Numbered from the stretch's first letter, positions 52,579-62,628 are shown. The stretch: 64,000 bases of DNA from an uncultured Clostridia bacterium (GCA_947589005.1 CANPZO010000011.1:1-64000); one strand, 5' to 3'. The notes: a model not told the origin generated them from the sequence alone. Numbers and translations are program-made.

Positions 52579-53942
52579 CAGGCCTCCCTCCTTTTTCTTA
52601 CTCCATAGAGCCAGGTATTTTTAACTCCGAAGTTAACTACGAGCTTGAGCAGCCACTTGGTCAGGAACACGGCGGAGAACATACTTACGATGATGCCGAT
52701 GCCAAGGGTGATGGCGAAGCTCTGAATGGTGCCGCTGCCGAAGAAGTAGAGCACCACGCAGGCGATAATGGTAGTAACATTGGAGTCGATTACGGCGGTA
52801 ATGGCCCGCTTGTAGCCGCCTTCAACGGCCGCGCCGACGCTCTTGCCCTGGCGAAGCTCGTCCTTTACCCTCTCGAAAATTACCACGTTGGCGTCAACGG
52901 CCATACCTATGGAGAGGATAACGCCGGCAATACCGGGCAGGGTCAGCGTTATGCGGTAGCCGCTTTCAACGCCGTCTCCGATAAAGAAGCCGGCCATGAT
53001 AAGCAGAGAAAGGGAAATATAGGCCACAAGGCTGATGTCCGCCACAAGGCCGGGGAGCCTGTAGAACAGCAGCATAAACAGCATTACCAGTATGATACCT
53101 ATAAGGGCCGCCATAAGAGAGGACTTTAGAGCCTCGGCGCCCAAAGTGGGGCCTACGGTGCGCATCTCGGCCGCCTCAAGAGCGAAGGGCAGAGAGCCGC
53201 TGTTTATAACGCTGGCAAGATGGCTGGCCTCGTCCGCGTCAAAGTCGCCGGTGATTACGCAGCTGTCGTCGGTTATGGGGCCGTTGCTTACCGCGGGCTC
53301 GCTTATTACGCTGTCGTCAAGAACAATGGCTATAACATTTTCCACGGCCTCGCCGTCAACGGACTGGTTGTAGGCGTTTGTGGTAGCCTTGCTGAAAGCG
53401 TCGCGGCCCTTAGAGGTGAAGTTTACAACAACATGATAGGTGGAGTTTGAATTGGTGTCAGTGGGGCCGTACTCCATCTTGGCGCTGGAGATATATTCGT
53501 TGGAGCCCTCCATGGCGGTCTCGTAACGAACGCTGCCGTCCTCATTCGGATTGGTGTAACGGTAACGGAACTCCAGCTTGGCGATGTCGCCTATGCTGGC
53601 CAAAGCCTCTTCGGGATTGTCCATATCGGGTATCTCAACGCGGATACCGGTGTCGCCCTGAATGGACGTGGTGGCCTCCTGAAGGTTCTTGTCGTCCAGG
53701 CGCTCACGGAGAACAGCCTCGGCGGTTTCAAGCTCGGCCTGAGTTGCTTCCTTAACGCCCTTTGGCTCAAAAACGATGATAGAGCCGCCCACAAGGTCAA
53801 GGCCCTGCTTTATTCCCCTCTCCCGGTCAAGGACGCTGGGGACTTTCAGATTACCGATTTGGATATCGCCGAAGCACACAACGGCAAACGCGGCAATCAG
53901 TACTATAATTAGTATGAATGAAATGACACTCTTCGATTTCAT
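52578..53942 (-). CDS. secD: Protein translocase subunit SecD
   Basis: A 454-residue partner of SecF with six membrane helices and a periplasmic P1 region (about 30-265). Signatures: GLDLVGGSIIVFEP near 48, VINSGSLPFALEAAEMRTVGPTLG (shown in parts) before helix 2, and GMAVDANVVIFERVKDELR in helix 4. The P1 part (about 53160-53780) is duplicated almost exactly in the next upstream gene at 54102-54893. The operon has a consensus promoter at 54007-54035. Confidence 0.96.
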   Translation of the reverse strand: MKSKSVISFILIIVLIAAFAVVCFGDIQIGNLKVPSVLDRERGIKQGLDLVGGSIIVFEPKGVKEATQAELETAEAVLRERLDDKNLQEATTSIQGDTGIRVEIPDMDNPEEALASIGDIAKLEFRYRYTNPNEDGSVRYETAMEGSNEYISSAKMEYGPTDTNSNSTYHVVVNFTSKGRDAFSKATTNAYNQSVDGEAVENVIAIVLDDSVISEPAVSNGPITDDSCVITGDFDADEASHLASVINSGSLPFALEAAEMRTVGPTLGAEALKSSLMAALIGIILVMLFMLLFYRLPGLVADISLVAYISLSLLIMAGFFIGDGVESGYRITLTLPGIAGVILSIGMAVDANVVIFERVKDELRQGKSVGAAVEGGYKRAITAVIDSNVTTIIACVVLYFFGSGTIQSFAITLGIGIIVSMFSAVFLTKWLLKLVVNFGVKNTWLYGVRKRREA

Positions 53943-54006
53943 CTACTAACCCTCCTTAATTCTTTCGTTGTGCAAAAACTGTGCTTTTTGATTTTGCAAC
54001 ATTATT

Positions 54007-54035
54007 ATTATACAAAATAATCAACCATTAGTCAA
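54007..54035 (-). promoter_or_regulatory. Sigma-A promoter of secDF
   Basis: TTGACT (54030-54035) and TATAAT (54007-54012) on the minus strand with a 17-bp spacer, about 65 bp before the secD start. Confidence 0.8.
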
Positions 54036-54101
54036 GAGAAATTTTCAAAAATTTTGAGGATTAAGAAAATTTTATTAAAAATGTTATGACGGCATTACAC
54101 T

Positions 54102-54893
54102 TCATCGTTTTCGGGGTTTCACCGTGCGCATCTCCGTCGCCTCAAGAGCGAAGGGCAGAGAGCCGCTGTTTATAACGCTGGCAAGACGGCTGGCCTCGTC
54201 CGCGTCAAAGTCGCCGGTGATTACGCAGCTGTCGTCAGTTATGGGGCCGTTGCTTACCACGGGCTCGCTTATTACGCTGTCGTCAAGAACAATGGCTATA
54301 ACATTTTCCACAGCCTCGCCGTCAACGGACTGGTTGTAGGCGTTTGTGGTAGCCTTGCTGAAGGCGTCGCGGCCCTTTGAGGTGAAGTTTACAACAACAT
54401 GATAGGTGGAGTTTGAATTAGTGTCAGTGGGGCCGTACTCCATCTTGGCGCTGGAGATATATTCGTTGGAGCCCTCCATGGCGGTCTCGTAACGAACGCT
54501 GCCGTCCTCGTTCGGATTGGTGTAACGGTAACGGAACTCCAGCTTGGCGATGTCGCCTATGCCGGCCAAAGCCTCTTCGGGGTTGTCCATGCCAGGTATC
54601 TCAACGCGGATACCGGTGTCGCCCTGAATGGACGTGGTGGCCTCCTGAAGGTTCTTGTCGTCCAGGCGATCGCGGAGAACAGCCTCGGCGGTTTCAAGCT
54701 CAATTTGAGAAACTCCCTTAACATCCTTTGGCTCAAAAACGACGATAGTGCCGCCATAGCGTTCAATATCCCGTAAGGCACTTTCTTCCCTTTCTTCCCT
54801 TTCTTCTTTTTCTTCCGACTCCGAACCGCAGCCGCACATAAACGACAGCGACAGCATAACGGCGAGAAGAAGCGATAAAAATTTTCTCATCAT
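54102..54893 (-). CDS. Lipoprotein carrying a duplicated SecD periplasmic domain
   Basis: A 263-residue protein with a lipoprotein signal peptide (MMRKFLSLLLAVMLSLSFMCGC, lipobox SFMCGC shown in part) and a short Glu-rich linker (EEKEEREEREES). From about residue 45 to the end it is nearly identical to the SecD P1 region, including RLDDKNLQEATTSIQGDTGI and VINSGSLPFALEATEMRTV, then stops with KPRKR before any membrane helix. The matching DNA (about 54117-54735 against 53155-53775) is also nearly identical, so duplication is recent or kept similar by gene conversion. It has no translocase channel and may sit outside the cell as a competitor, chaperone or decoy. The start at 54893 follows GGAGTG. 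Confidence 0.85.
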   Translation of the reverse strand: MMRKFLSLLLAVMLSLSFMCGCGSESEEKEEREEREESALRDIERYGGTIVVFEPKDVKGVSQIELETAEAVLRDRLDDKNLQEATTSIQGDTGIRVEIPGMDNPEEALAGIGDIAKLEFRYRYTNPNEDGSVRYETAMEGSNEYISSAKMEYGPTDTNSNSTYHVVVNFTSKGRDAFSKATTNAYNQSVDGEAVENVIAIVLDDSVISEPVVSNGPITDDSCVITGDFDADEASRLASVINSGSLPFALEATEMRTVKPRKR

Positions 54894-54989
54894 TAATACA
54901 CTCCATATTATATTTTGCGCACACACTTTTACGTACCGTGATTAGGCAGATTTTCGCGATGGCAAACGCCGAGCGGCCGCCCGTTTATC

Positions 54990-56339
54990 TCATTCCGCCA
55001 GGGCCGCCGCCATTGCTATGGCGCACTCGGTGCGCTTTTTCTGCATTTCGCAGGCGATGTCGTAGGGCTTGTCTATATCGCCGTTCATGTTAAAGGCGTT
55101 GGCCGCGCAGCCGCCGCTGCAATAGAAGCGGTTCCAGCAGGAGGAGCAAGCCTCCTTTGTGTAGATGTTGCTTTTCATGAAGCGGTTCCTGATATTCTCG
55201 TCCAGCCTGCCCTCAAAGACCGTGCCCATTTTGAACTCGGGCTTGCCCACGAACTGATGGCAGGGGTAAAGGTCGCCGTTAGGGGTCACCGCCAGATACT
55301 CGTGTCCGCTGCCGCAGCCGGAAAGCCGCTTGTAGGCGCAGGGGCCCTGCTCAAGGTCAACCATAAAATGGAAGAAGTTTACAAACTTACCGCTTTTGCG
55401 GGTGTTTGTCAAAAGCTCCGCCAGCCGGTCATACTCGGCGAAAATGGCGGGCAAATCCTCACGTCGGAGGGAATAGTCCTCGGTCTCGGGAGCGACCACG
55501 GGCTCCACGCTTATCTGCTCAAAGCCCAGCTCCATCAGATGCTTGACGTCCTCCGCAAAGTCCAGATTGTCCCTCGTGAAGGTGCCCCGCACATAGTAGT
55601 TGTTTTGATGGCGGCTGTCGGCCAGCTTTTGAAACTTTGGCACCACCCGGTCATAGCTGCCGCTGCCGTCCGCGCGGACGCGGACCGCGTCGTGAACCTC
55701 CTTGCGGCCGTCAAGGGAGAGAACCACGTTGCTCATGTTCTCGTTTATGTACTTCTGCTTCTCGTCGTCCAGGAGAACTCCGTTGGTGGTGATGGTAAAG
55801 CGGAAGGTCTTGCCGTGCTTCTCCCCCTGCTCCTTGGCGTACTCGGTTATCTCCTTCACCACGTCAAAGTTCATCAGCGGCTCGCCGCCGAAGTAGTCTA
55901 TCTCGATATTTTTGCGGTTTTGGCTCTGCCCGATAACAAAATCGATGGCCTTCTTCCCCACCTCGGCGCTCATCAGCTCACGCTTGCCCATGTATTCGCC
56001 TCCGCCGGCAAAGCAGTATTTGCAGCGGAGGTTGCAGTCGTGAGCGATGTGCAGACAAAGGGCCTTGACTACCGACTGCTTGTCCCAGTGTTTGGCCAGC
56101 TCCGCGTAGATATCCTTTGTGAACAGGAACTTTTCGTCTATAAGGCTCTGAAGCTCGGCCCCGGCCTCCTCGTATTCCGGGCCGGTAAGCCCCATTTCCG
56201 CCGCCTTCTCGGGGAGGAACGCCCCGTTTTCATCGTAGCAGTCCAAGAGCTTATACGCCTTTTCGTCAAGGGCGTGTATCGCTCCGCTGGCAACGTCGAG
56301 AACTATGTATTGGCCCAGATTGTGGAATTTATGTATCAT
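54990..56339 (-). CDS. scfB: SCIFF-peptide radical SAM maturase
   Basis: A 449-residue radical SAM/SPASM enzyme that installs thioether bonds in the SCIFF ranthipeptide. The N-terminal 90 residues form a RiPP-recognition-like region. The radical SAM cluster motif is CNLRCKYC (about 109-116). C-terminal SPASM cysteines occur in CGSGHEYLA, YPCHQF, CSSCWNRFYCSGGCAAN and ACEMQKK. The precursor peptide gene is directly upstream with a hairpin between. The TIGR04086 protein gene further upstream has the opposite edge of the locus. Mature product and role are unknown. Confidence 0.94.
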   Translation of the reverse strand: MIHKFHNLGQYIVLDVASGAIHALDEKAYKLLDCYDENGAFLPEKAAEMGLTGPEYEEAGAELQSLIDEKFLFTKDIYAELAKHWDKQSVVKALCLHIAHDCNLRCKYCFAGGGEYMGKRELMSAEVGKKAIDFVIGQSQNRKNIEIDYFGGEPLMNFDVVKEITEYAKEQGEKHGKTFRFTITTNGVLLDDEKQKYINENMSNVVLSLDGRKEVHDAVRVRADGSGSYDRVVPKFQKLADSRHQNNYYVRGTFTRDNLDFAEDVKHLMELGFEQISVEPVVAPETEDYSLRREDLPAIFAEYDRLAELLTNTRKSGKFVNFFHFMVDLEQGPCAYKRLSGCGSGHEYLAVTPNGDLYPCHQFVGKPEFKMGTVFEGRLDENIRNRFMKSNIYTKEACSSCWNRFYCSGGCAANAFNMNGDIDKPYDIACEMQKKRTECAIAMAAALAE

Positions 56340-56356
56340 AAAATCATCCTTTTGTG

Positions 56357-56386
56357 CGTAATAAAGGGGCTGTTTTGCAGCCCCTT
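56357..56386 (-). terminator. Weak intercistronic hairpin between SCIFF precursor and maturase
   Basis: The stem AAGGGGCTG (56364-56372) pairs with CAGCCCCTT (56378-56386). On the minus strand it is followed by only TATTACG, so it is probably a leaky terminator or processing site that gives more precursor than maturase mRNA. Confidence 0.6.
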
Positions 56387-56404
56387 ATCCTTTTGTTCCC
56401 GTGC

Positions 56405-56551
56405 TTATTTGCTCTTCCGCTCACACTTCTGGTTGGCTACGGTGCAGGAAGTCTTGCAGGCGGACTGGCATGACGTCTGACACTCGCCGCAGCCTCCCTT
56501 GTTCACGGACTTAGCCAGGTTAGCGCCGGAAATCGTCTTGATATGCTTCAT
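56405..56551 (-). CDS. scfA: SCIFF (six cysteines in forty-five residues) ranthipeptide precursor
   Basis: A 48-residue peptide, too short for most gene callers. It starts MKHIKTISGANLAKSVNKGG and continues CGECQTSCQSACKTSCTVAN, ending QKCERKSK. The six cysteines are at 21, 24, 28, 32, 36 and 43. The sequence is close to the canonical SCIFF consensus conserved across Clostridia. Radical SAM maturation makes cysteine-to-gamma-carbon thioether bridges. An AAGGAGG ribosome site precedes the start and a consensus promoter lies 43 bp upstream. Confidence 0.96.
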   Translation of the reverse strand: MKHIKTISGANLAKSVNKGGCGECQTSCQSACKTSCTVANQKCERKSK

Positions 56552-56593
56552 AAAAATTGCCTCCTTATCTAAATTGTGCCTTTTGTTGTACTT

Positions 56594-56622
56594 ATTATAT
56601 CATGGAGAGGCGGGTTTGTCAA
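56594..56622 (-). promoter_or_regulatory. Consensus promoter of the SCIFF locus
   Basis: TTGACA (56617-56622) and TATAAT (56594-56599) on the minus strand with a 17-bp spacer. Confidence 0.85.
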
Positions 56623-56627
56623 TAGTT

Positions 56628-57014
56628 TTATTTTAAGTTTATCCCGATTATGCCGCCCACTATCCCCGCCACGGCTCCGTATACAAGCTTGAGCGCGGCC
56701 TCGGCGCCAAGCTCCAGCTGTCCGAAAGCGAGATAGCCTATCAGGTAAAGTATGACCATGTATAAAACGCCGCTGACGCCGCCCACCAGCCAGCCGCTGC
56801 GCTTGCCGCTTTTGGCGCAGAGGGCGCCGGCAAGGGCCACTGAAAATACGGTTATTATTTTTGCTCCCCGTCCTATCCACGCCTCGCTTATGTCGGTGTA
56901 GCAAAGCAGCAGGGCGAAAAGCATCACCAGCACCACGGTCACGGCGTATGCCGTTATGAGATTGAGGACGCAGCGCAAAACGGCCGGCCACTCCTTTTCC
57001 TTAACAAGCTTCAT
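56628..57014 (-). CDS. TIGR04086-type membrane protein
   Basis: A 128-residue protein with four membrane helices (about 16-38, 48-65, 74-94 and 103-126) and glycine-rich turns, ending AGIVGGIIGINLK. The family is found in Firmicutes, often near secDF/yajC or SCIFF genes; here it sits between the SCIFF locus and a phosphoribosyltransferase. The ATG at 57014 is chosen behind GGGGGTGG. Function unknown. Confidence 0.75.
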   Translation of the reverse strand: MKLVKEKEWPAVLRCVLNLITAYAVTVVLVMLFALLLCYTDISEAWIGRGAKIITVFSVALAGALCAKSGKRSGWLVGGVSGVLYMVILYLIGYLAFGQLELGAEAALKLVYGAVAGIVGGIIGINLK

Positions 57015-57093
57015 AAAAACCACCCCCGCTATCTATATATGCGGGGGCGGCCGTAAATATACTCACGCGATAAAACAGGCCCCGTTATATCGC

Positions 57094-57654
57094 CTACTTG
57101 ATAGGCTCGCCCTCGGCGTCAAAGAGGGGTATGCCGCCCAGCACGGTAACGTCTCCGCGGCTCAGGGCGTCGCCCTCGGCCAGCACCGCCATCTTGCCGG
57201 CAATTATGCCGCCGGCCGTCTTTACAAGCTCCTCCATGGCGGCGAGAGACTCGCCGGTGCTTATCACGTCGTCCACGATAAGCACACGCTTGCCCTTAAG
57301 AGCCTCGGCGTCCGCCTCACCCAGACAGAGTATCTGGTCGCGCTCGGTGGTTATGGAGCGCACATGGACCCGGGTCACCCTGCCCATGTATACCTTGGGG
57401 CCCTTGCGGGCCACTATGTAGGGCATGCCGTTTTCCTGACGGGCCATTTCATACACCAGCGGCAGACTCTTACACTCGGCGGTGAAGATAACGTCGTGTT
57501 CGGGCGCCTTTTCCAAAAGCGCCCTCGCAGAGGCGACGGTGACCTCCACGTCGCCGAACATGATAAAGGCCGCTATCTGGAGTCCGCCCTCTATGGGGAA
57601 CAGCGGCAGCGAGCGCCTTACGCCCGCGACCTCGATATCGTAGCTGTTTTTCAT
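57094..57654 (-). CDS. Purine-type phosphoribosyltransferase
   Basis: A 186-residue PRTase of the adenine/xanthine phosphoribosyltransferase group. The PRPP loop VLIVDDVISTGES is at about 121-133. A hood region with FTAECKSLPLVYEMAR and KGPKVYMG precedes it. It salvages a purine base to its nucleotide, though some relatives are transcription regulators (PurR-type without enzyme activity). The second ATG (57654) is better spaced from GAGG than the first. It has its own promoter. Exact base is uncertain. Confidence 0.8.
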   Translation of the reverse strand: MKNSYDIEVAGVRRSLPLFPIEGGLQIAAFIMFGDVEVTVASARALLEKAPEHDVIFTAECKSLPLVYEMARQENGMPYIVARKGPKVYMGRVTRVHVRSITTERDQILCLGEADAEALKGKRVLIVDDVISTGESLAAMEELVKTAGGIIAGKMAVLAEGDALSRGDVTVLGGIPLFDAEGEPIK

Positions 57655-57695
57655 TTTCATGACCTCGGTTTCATATTATTTTCTCACATAAAACC

Positions 57696-57724
57696 ATTTT
57701 ACCGCAAACGGAAGTATTTTTCAA
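57696..57724 (-). promoter_or_regulatory. Probable promoter of the phosphoribosyltransferase gene
   Basis: TTGAAA (57719-57724) and TAAAAT (57696-57701) on the minus strand with a 17-bp spacer. Confidence 0.65.
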
Positions 57725-57742
57725 GGGGTTTGAGAAATTTTT

Positions 57743-58246
57743 TCAACCCAGGGCGGTTTCTTTAAACACGGGGGTCTTTGAAATGAGCTTCGCGAATATA
57801 AGGCCGCAGACGCCGCAGGATATGACCTGACCCGCCGCGACGTAGGCCATGGACAGCCATACGGGTATATCTATCCCGTAGACCGCCGGCAGATACCCAC
57901 CCACGATAAGGCCGTTGAGGATTATGGGGGGCAGCACGGCCAGCAGCCAGTTTTTGCGCAGCTTGTAGGTACAGAAGGCCGCGAGCAGCGTTGTCAGCGA
58001 GCCGAAAATTATATCGACCGCCGCCGCGCCGCCGGCCAGCAGGTTGCCGAGCAGACAGCCCACGAACAGCCCCGGCACCGCCGCCGGTGTAAAAATGGGC
58101 AGCACCGTCAGCAGCTCGCTGACCCGGCACTGGACGGCGCCCGACATACCGAAGCTTATCGGCTCGAAAATTTTCGTCAGCGCCACGTAAACCGCCGCTA
58201 TCATCGCCCCCTGAACCAGATACCTTGTTGACATTTTCTTTCGCAT
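57743..58246 (-). CDS. queT: QueT-family queuosine precursor transporter
   Basis: A 167-residue membrane protein with about six helices of the QueT (COG4708) type, the substrate-binding S component of an ECF transporter for queuosine precursors such as preQ1. Typical blocks: FGMSGAVQCRVSELLTVLPIF and GLFVGCLLGNLL. The assignment is strengthened by the preQ1-I-like riboswitch and terminator in its leader. The start follows AGGAGG. Generic ECF ATPases and the T component are not in the window. Confidence 0.92.
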   Translation of the reverse strand: MRKKMSTRYLVQGAMIAAVYVALTKIFEPISFGMSGAVQCRVSELLTVLPIFTPAAVPGLFVGCLLGNLLAGGAAAVDIIFGSLTTLLAAFCTYKLRKNWLLAVLPPIILNGLIVGGYLPAVYGIDIPVWLSMAYVAAGQVISCGVCGLIFAKLISKTPVFKETALG

Positions 58247-58260
58247 AAAATTTTCCTCCT

Positions 58261-58289
58261 AAAAAAATTGGCGGAGGTGTGACCTCCGC
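58261..58289 (-). terminator. Riboswitch-controlled terminator in the queT leader
   Basis: On the minus strand GCGGAGGT (58282-58289) pairs with ACCTCCGC (58271-58278), followed by CAATTTTTTT. It lies between the aptamer and the queT start; an alternative hairpin AAAGGG/CCCTTT (58296-58316) lies between them. Confidence 0.85.
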
Positions 58290-58318
58290 GCTTTTAAAGG
58301 GCATAAAATACCCTTTAT

Positions 58319-58360
58319 CCCGTAGTTTTGTTTATAGACAGGATGGTCACGAACTGTCTG
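58319..58360 (-). ncRNA. PreQ1-I-like riboswitch aptamer upstream of queT
   Basis: On the minus strand AGACAG (58354-58359) and CTGTCT (58336-58341) form P1, enclosing the loop TTCGTGACCATC (58342-58353). The A-rich tail ATAAACAAAACTACGGG follows. CGTG in the loop can pair with TACG in the tail to make the pseudoknot. The layout closely follows known preQ1 class I aptamers (stem, UUC loop, AAAACUA tail). It starts ten bases after the mntP stop and precedes the terminator of queT, so ligand binding should control transcription of queT. Confidence 0.85.
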
Positions 58361-58368
58361 TTATTATA

Positions 58369-58944
58369 TTAAAAGAACAAATGCTCTATCAAAATTTTTA
58401 TACCTATTATACAAAGTACAATTCCGCCGGCAAGCTCGGCCTTGTCCTTGAGCAGACCGCCGATGCGCTTGCCCATCATCGCTCCGGCAAAGCCGAAGAT
58501 AAAGGCCACCGCCCCGATAACGGAGCAGGACAGCCACATATCCACGTCCGGCAGGAGGGAAAAGCTGACCCCCACGGCCAGGGCGTCTATGCTGGTGGCT
58601 ATGGCCTGCAAGGTCAAAACCTTGGCGTTAAGGGCCTCCTTAGCGGTGCGGGGCTCCGCCGTCTCGCCGTCGCCGGTGAGACTTTCCCTTATCATATTGC
58701 CGCCGATGAGGGCCAGCAGACCGAAGGCTATCCAGTGGTCAAATGCCTCGATATACTCCCGCAGGCCGCTGCCCAGCACATAGCCGACGAGCGGCATGAC
58801 AAACTGGAACGTCCCAAAGTACAGCCCCATTTTGACCCCATGGCGCGGACGGATATCCGCGACGGTTATGCCGTTGGTGACTGACACCGCGAAGGCGTCC
58901 ATGGCCAGCGACACCGCCGTGAGAAAAATCATTATCAGGTTCAA
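58369..58944 (-). CDS. mntP: Manganese efflux pump MntP
   Basis: A 191-residue membrane protein with six helices, exporting Mn(II). The MntP signatures are present: AVSLAMDAFAVSVTNG in helix 1 with conserved Asp, and ATSIDALAVGVSFSLL in helix 4 with the second Asp. The start is a TTG at 58944 behind AAGGTGAG; an ATG four codons later is the alternative. It follows tyrS by nine bases, so it may be read from the tyrS promoter. The yybP-ykoY manganese riboswitch is not seen. Confidence 0.9.
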   Translation of the reverse strand: MNLIMIFLTAVSLAMDAFAVSVTNGITVADIRPRHGVKMGLYFGTFQFVMPLVGYVLGSGLREYIEAFDHWIAFGLLALIGGNMIRESLTGDGETAEPRTAKEALNAKVLTLQAIATSIDALAVGVSFSLLPDVDMWLSCSVIGAVAFIFGFAGAMMGKRIGGLLKDKAELAGGIVLCIIGIKILIEHLFF

Positions 58945-58953
58945 TATCTCACC

Positions 58954-60180
58954 TTATTTTAAAGTGATTTTCAGGAACGACTTTTTACCCTTTTTCGCCA
59001 CGAGCTTGCCGCCCGCAAAGCTGTCCTTGGTGATGAGCATGGCTATGTCGGCGACCTTTTCGTCGTTTATGCTAAGGCCGTTCTGTTGAATGAGCCTGCG
59101 GCCCTCGCCCTTGGACGGTATGAACTTCACCGCCGCGAGCAGGTCAAGCACGGGCATTCCCTCGCCCAGCTCGGCCTCCGTAATTTCGGCGGTGGGCATA
59201 TTGGCGTCGTCGCCGGCCCCGCCGAACACGGCCTTTGCCGCGGCGTCGGCCTTTTCAGCCTCCTCCCTGCCGTGAACCATGGCCGTAAGCTCGTAAGCCA
59301 AGCGGGCCTTTACGGTGTTGAGGGCGCTGCCCTCCAGCTTTTCATACTCCCTTATCTCGTCCATGGGGATAAAGGTCAAAAGGCGCAGGCACTTGCACAC
59401 GTCGGCGTCGTCCACGTTGCGCCAGTACTGGTAAAATTCGTAGGGGCTGGTCTTGGCCGGGTCCAGCCACACCGCGCCCTTGGCGGTCTTGCCCATTTTT
59501 TTGCCCTCGCTGGTGGTCAGCAGCGTAAAGGTCATGCCGTACACCTGACGGCGGTCCTTGCGGCGGTTGAGGTCTATGCCGCCAAGGATATTGCTCCACT
59601 GGTCGTCGCCGCCCAGCTGCATCTTACAGTCGTAATTCCTCGCCAGCATAAGGAAATCATAGCTCTGCATGAGCATATAGTTGAACTCGAGAAAGCTGAG
59701 TCCCTTTTCCAGCCTCTGCTTGAAACATTCGGCGGTGAGCATCTGATTTACGGAGAAGCAGGAGCCGATGTCCCTTATAAAGTCCACATAGTTGAGCTTC
59801 AAAAGCCAGTCGGCGTTATTGACCATAATGGCCTTGCCGTCTGAAAAATCCACAAGGGTGCCCATCTGCTTTTTAAAGCACTCGCCGTTGTGACTGATGG
59901 TTTCGGTAGTCATCATCTGGCGCATATCCGTGCGGCCCGACGGGTCGCCGATATGGGCCGTGCCGGCGCCGATGAGGGCGATGGGCCGGTGGCCGTGGTC
60001 CTGCATATGCTTCATAACCACCATCTGGAGGAAATGCCCCACATGGAGGCTGTCAGCGGTAGGGTCAAAGCCGATATAGAACGAGATTTTCTCCTTTCCC
60101 AGAAGCTCGCGAATTTCTTCCTCGTGAGTCGTCTGCGCAATGAGGCCCCGTTCCTTGAGAACGTCAAATACATTTTCCAT
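58954..60180 (-). CDS. tyrS: Tyrosyl-tRNA synthetase
   Basis: A 408-residue class I synthetase of the TyrRS type. The HIGH-like motif is DSLHVGH (about 46), preceded by YIGFDPTA; the KMSKS-like motif is KKMGKT (about 228). The tyrosine pocket has [12 protein letters not shown]-terminal S4 domain begins near [23 protein letters not shown]. The ATG at 60180 is chosen over an upstream TTG. It has a promoter (TTGACA-17-TAGAAT) and no T-box leader in the short 5' region. Confidence 0.97.
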   Translation of the reverse strand: MENVFDVLKERGLIAQTTHEEEIRELLGKEKISFYIGFDPTADSLHVGHFLQMVVMKHMQDHGHRPIALIGAGTAHIGDPSGRTDMRQMMTTETISHNGECFKKQMGTLVDFSDGKAIMVNNADWLLKLNYVDFIRDIGSCFSVNQMLTAECFKQRLEKGLSFLEFNYMLMQSYDFLMLARNYDCKMQLGGDDQWSNILGGIDLNRRKDRRQVYGMTFTLLTTSEGKKMGKTAKGAVWLDPAKTSPYEFYQYWRNVDDADVCKCLRLLTFIPMDEIREYEKLEGSALNTVKARLAYELTAMVHGREEAEKADAAAKAVFGGAGDDANMPTAEITEAELGEGMPVLDLLAAVKFIPSKGEGRRLIQQNGLSINDEKVADIAMLITKDSFAGGKLVAKKGKKSFLKITLK

Positions 60181-60230
60181 GTCGGACAATCCTTTCTTTT
60201 AATATTTGCGTCTTTGGTGACGCTTTAAAT

Positions 60231-60259
60231 ATTCTAACACAGAAAGGCCCGTTTGTCAA
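60231..60259 (-). promoter_or_regulatory. Sigma-A promoter of tyrS
   Basis: TTGACA (60254-60259) and TAGAAT (60231-60236) on the minus strand with a 17-bp spacer. The leader is only about 45 bases, with a small GCGTC/GACGC hairpin. Confidence 0.8.
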
Positions 60260-60291
60260 TGTTTATTTGGCGATTTTTTTGATTTTGGGTA

Positions 60292-60320
60292 TTGACTTAT
60301 CTCCAAAAATAATGTATAAT
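60292..60320 (+). promoter_or_regulatory. Sigma-A promoter of tRNA-Pro
   Basis: TTGACT (60292-60297) and TATAAT (60315-60320) with a 17-bp spacer, 16 bases before the tRNA. Confidence 0.85.
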
Positions 60321-60336
60321 GTTTAAGTGCACAAAT

Positions 60337-60413
60337 CGGGGTGTAGCGCAGTTTGGTAGCGTGCTTGGTTCGGGACCAAGAGGCCACGGGTTCAAGTCCC
60401 GTCACTCCGACCA
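60337..60413 (+). tRNA. tRNA-Pro(CGG)
   Basis: The 77-base sequence folds as a cloverleaf. The acceptor CGGGGTG pairs with CACTCCG; the anticodon stem CTTGG/CCAAG encloses TTCGGGA with anticodon CGG; the T arm reads ACGGGTTCAAGTCCCGT; CCA is encoded. It reads CCG proline codons. Confidence 0.97.
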
Positions 60414-60415
60414 AT

Positions 60416-60454
60416 GCGTCGGGGCAAAGCCTGTCTTTGCTCCGACGCTTTTTT
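60416..60454 (+). terminator. Terminator of tRNA-Pro
   Basis: The stem GCGTCGGGGCAAAG (60416-60429) pairs with CTTTGCTCCGACGC (60435-60448), followed by TTTTTT. Confidence 0.9.
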
Positions 60455-60510
60455 CTTACGAAAAAAGGTCGTCGCACGAAGGCTTGCGATGACGCGTCCG
60501 CCAAAAATAA

Positions 60511-60551
60511 TTTTAAAAAATCGGAACAAGCGCCATAACGCTTGTTCCGAT
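60511..60551 (-). terminator. Terminator of groESL (shared sequence family)
   Basis: On the minus strand ATCGGAACAAGCG (60539-60551) pairs with CGCTTGTTCCGAT (60520-60532), followed by TTTTTTAAAA. Sequence and upstream AACAACATCGG match the terminator at 14308-14346. Confidence 0.85.
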
Positions 60552-60596
60552 GTTGTTTTGTGCGATTTTCTGTCCGAGCCCCGCGGGGCACGTCAA

Positions 60597-62240
<1,644 letters not shown>

Positions 62241-62249
62241 CTATTCTAA

Positions 62250-62546
<297 letters not shown>

Positions 62547-62568
62547 CTAAAATTTATTTGCCTGTCTG

Positions 62569-62628
62569 TTAGCACTCTATCCTCTTGAGTGCTAACAATA
62601 TATTACTTCCTATCGTCCCATATATCAA
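62569..62628 (-). promoter_or_regulatory. CIRCE operator and promoter of groESL
   Basis: A perfect CIRCE element, TTAGCACTC-N9-GAGTGCTAA, lies at 62569-62595. On the minus strand TTGATA (62623-62628) and TAATAT (62600-62605) have a 17-bp spacer and end just before CIRCE. HrcA should repress groESL here; hrcA itself is not in the window. Confidence 0.95.

Noticed and set aside
60181-60253. T-box riboswitch before tyrS
   Set aside because: The leader is only about 45 bases from the promoter and lacks a specifier loop and T-box sequence.
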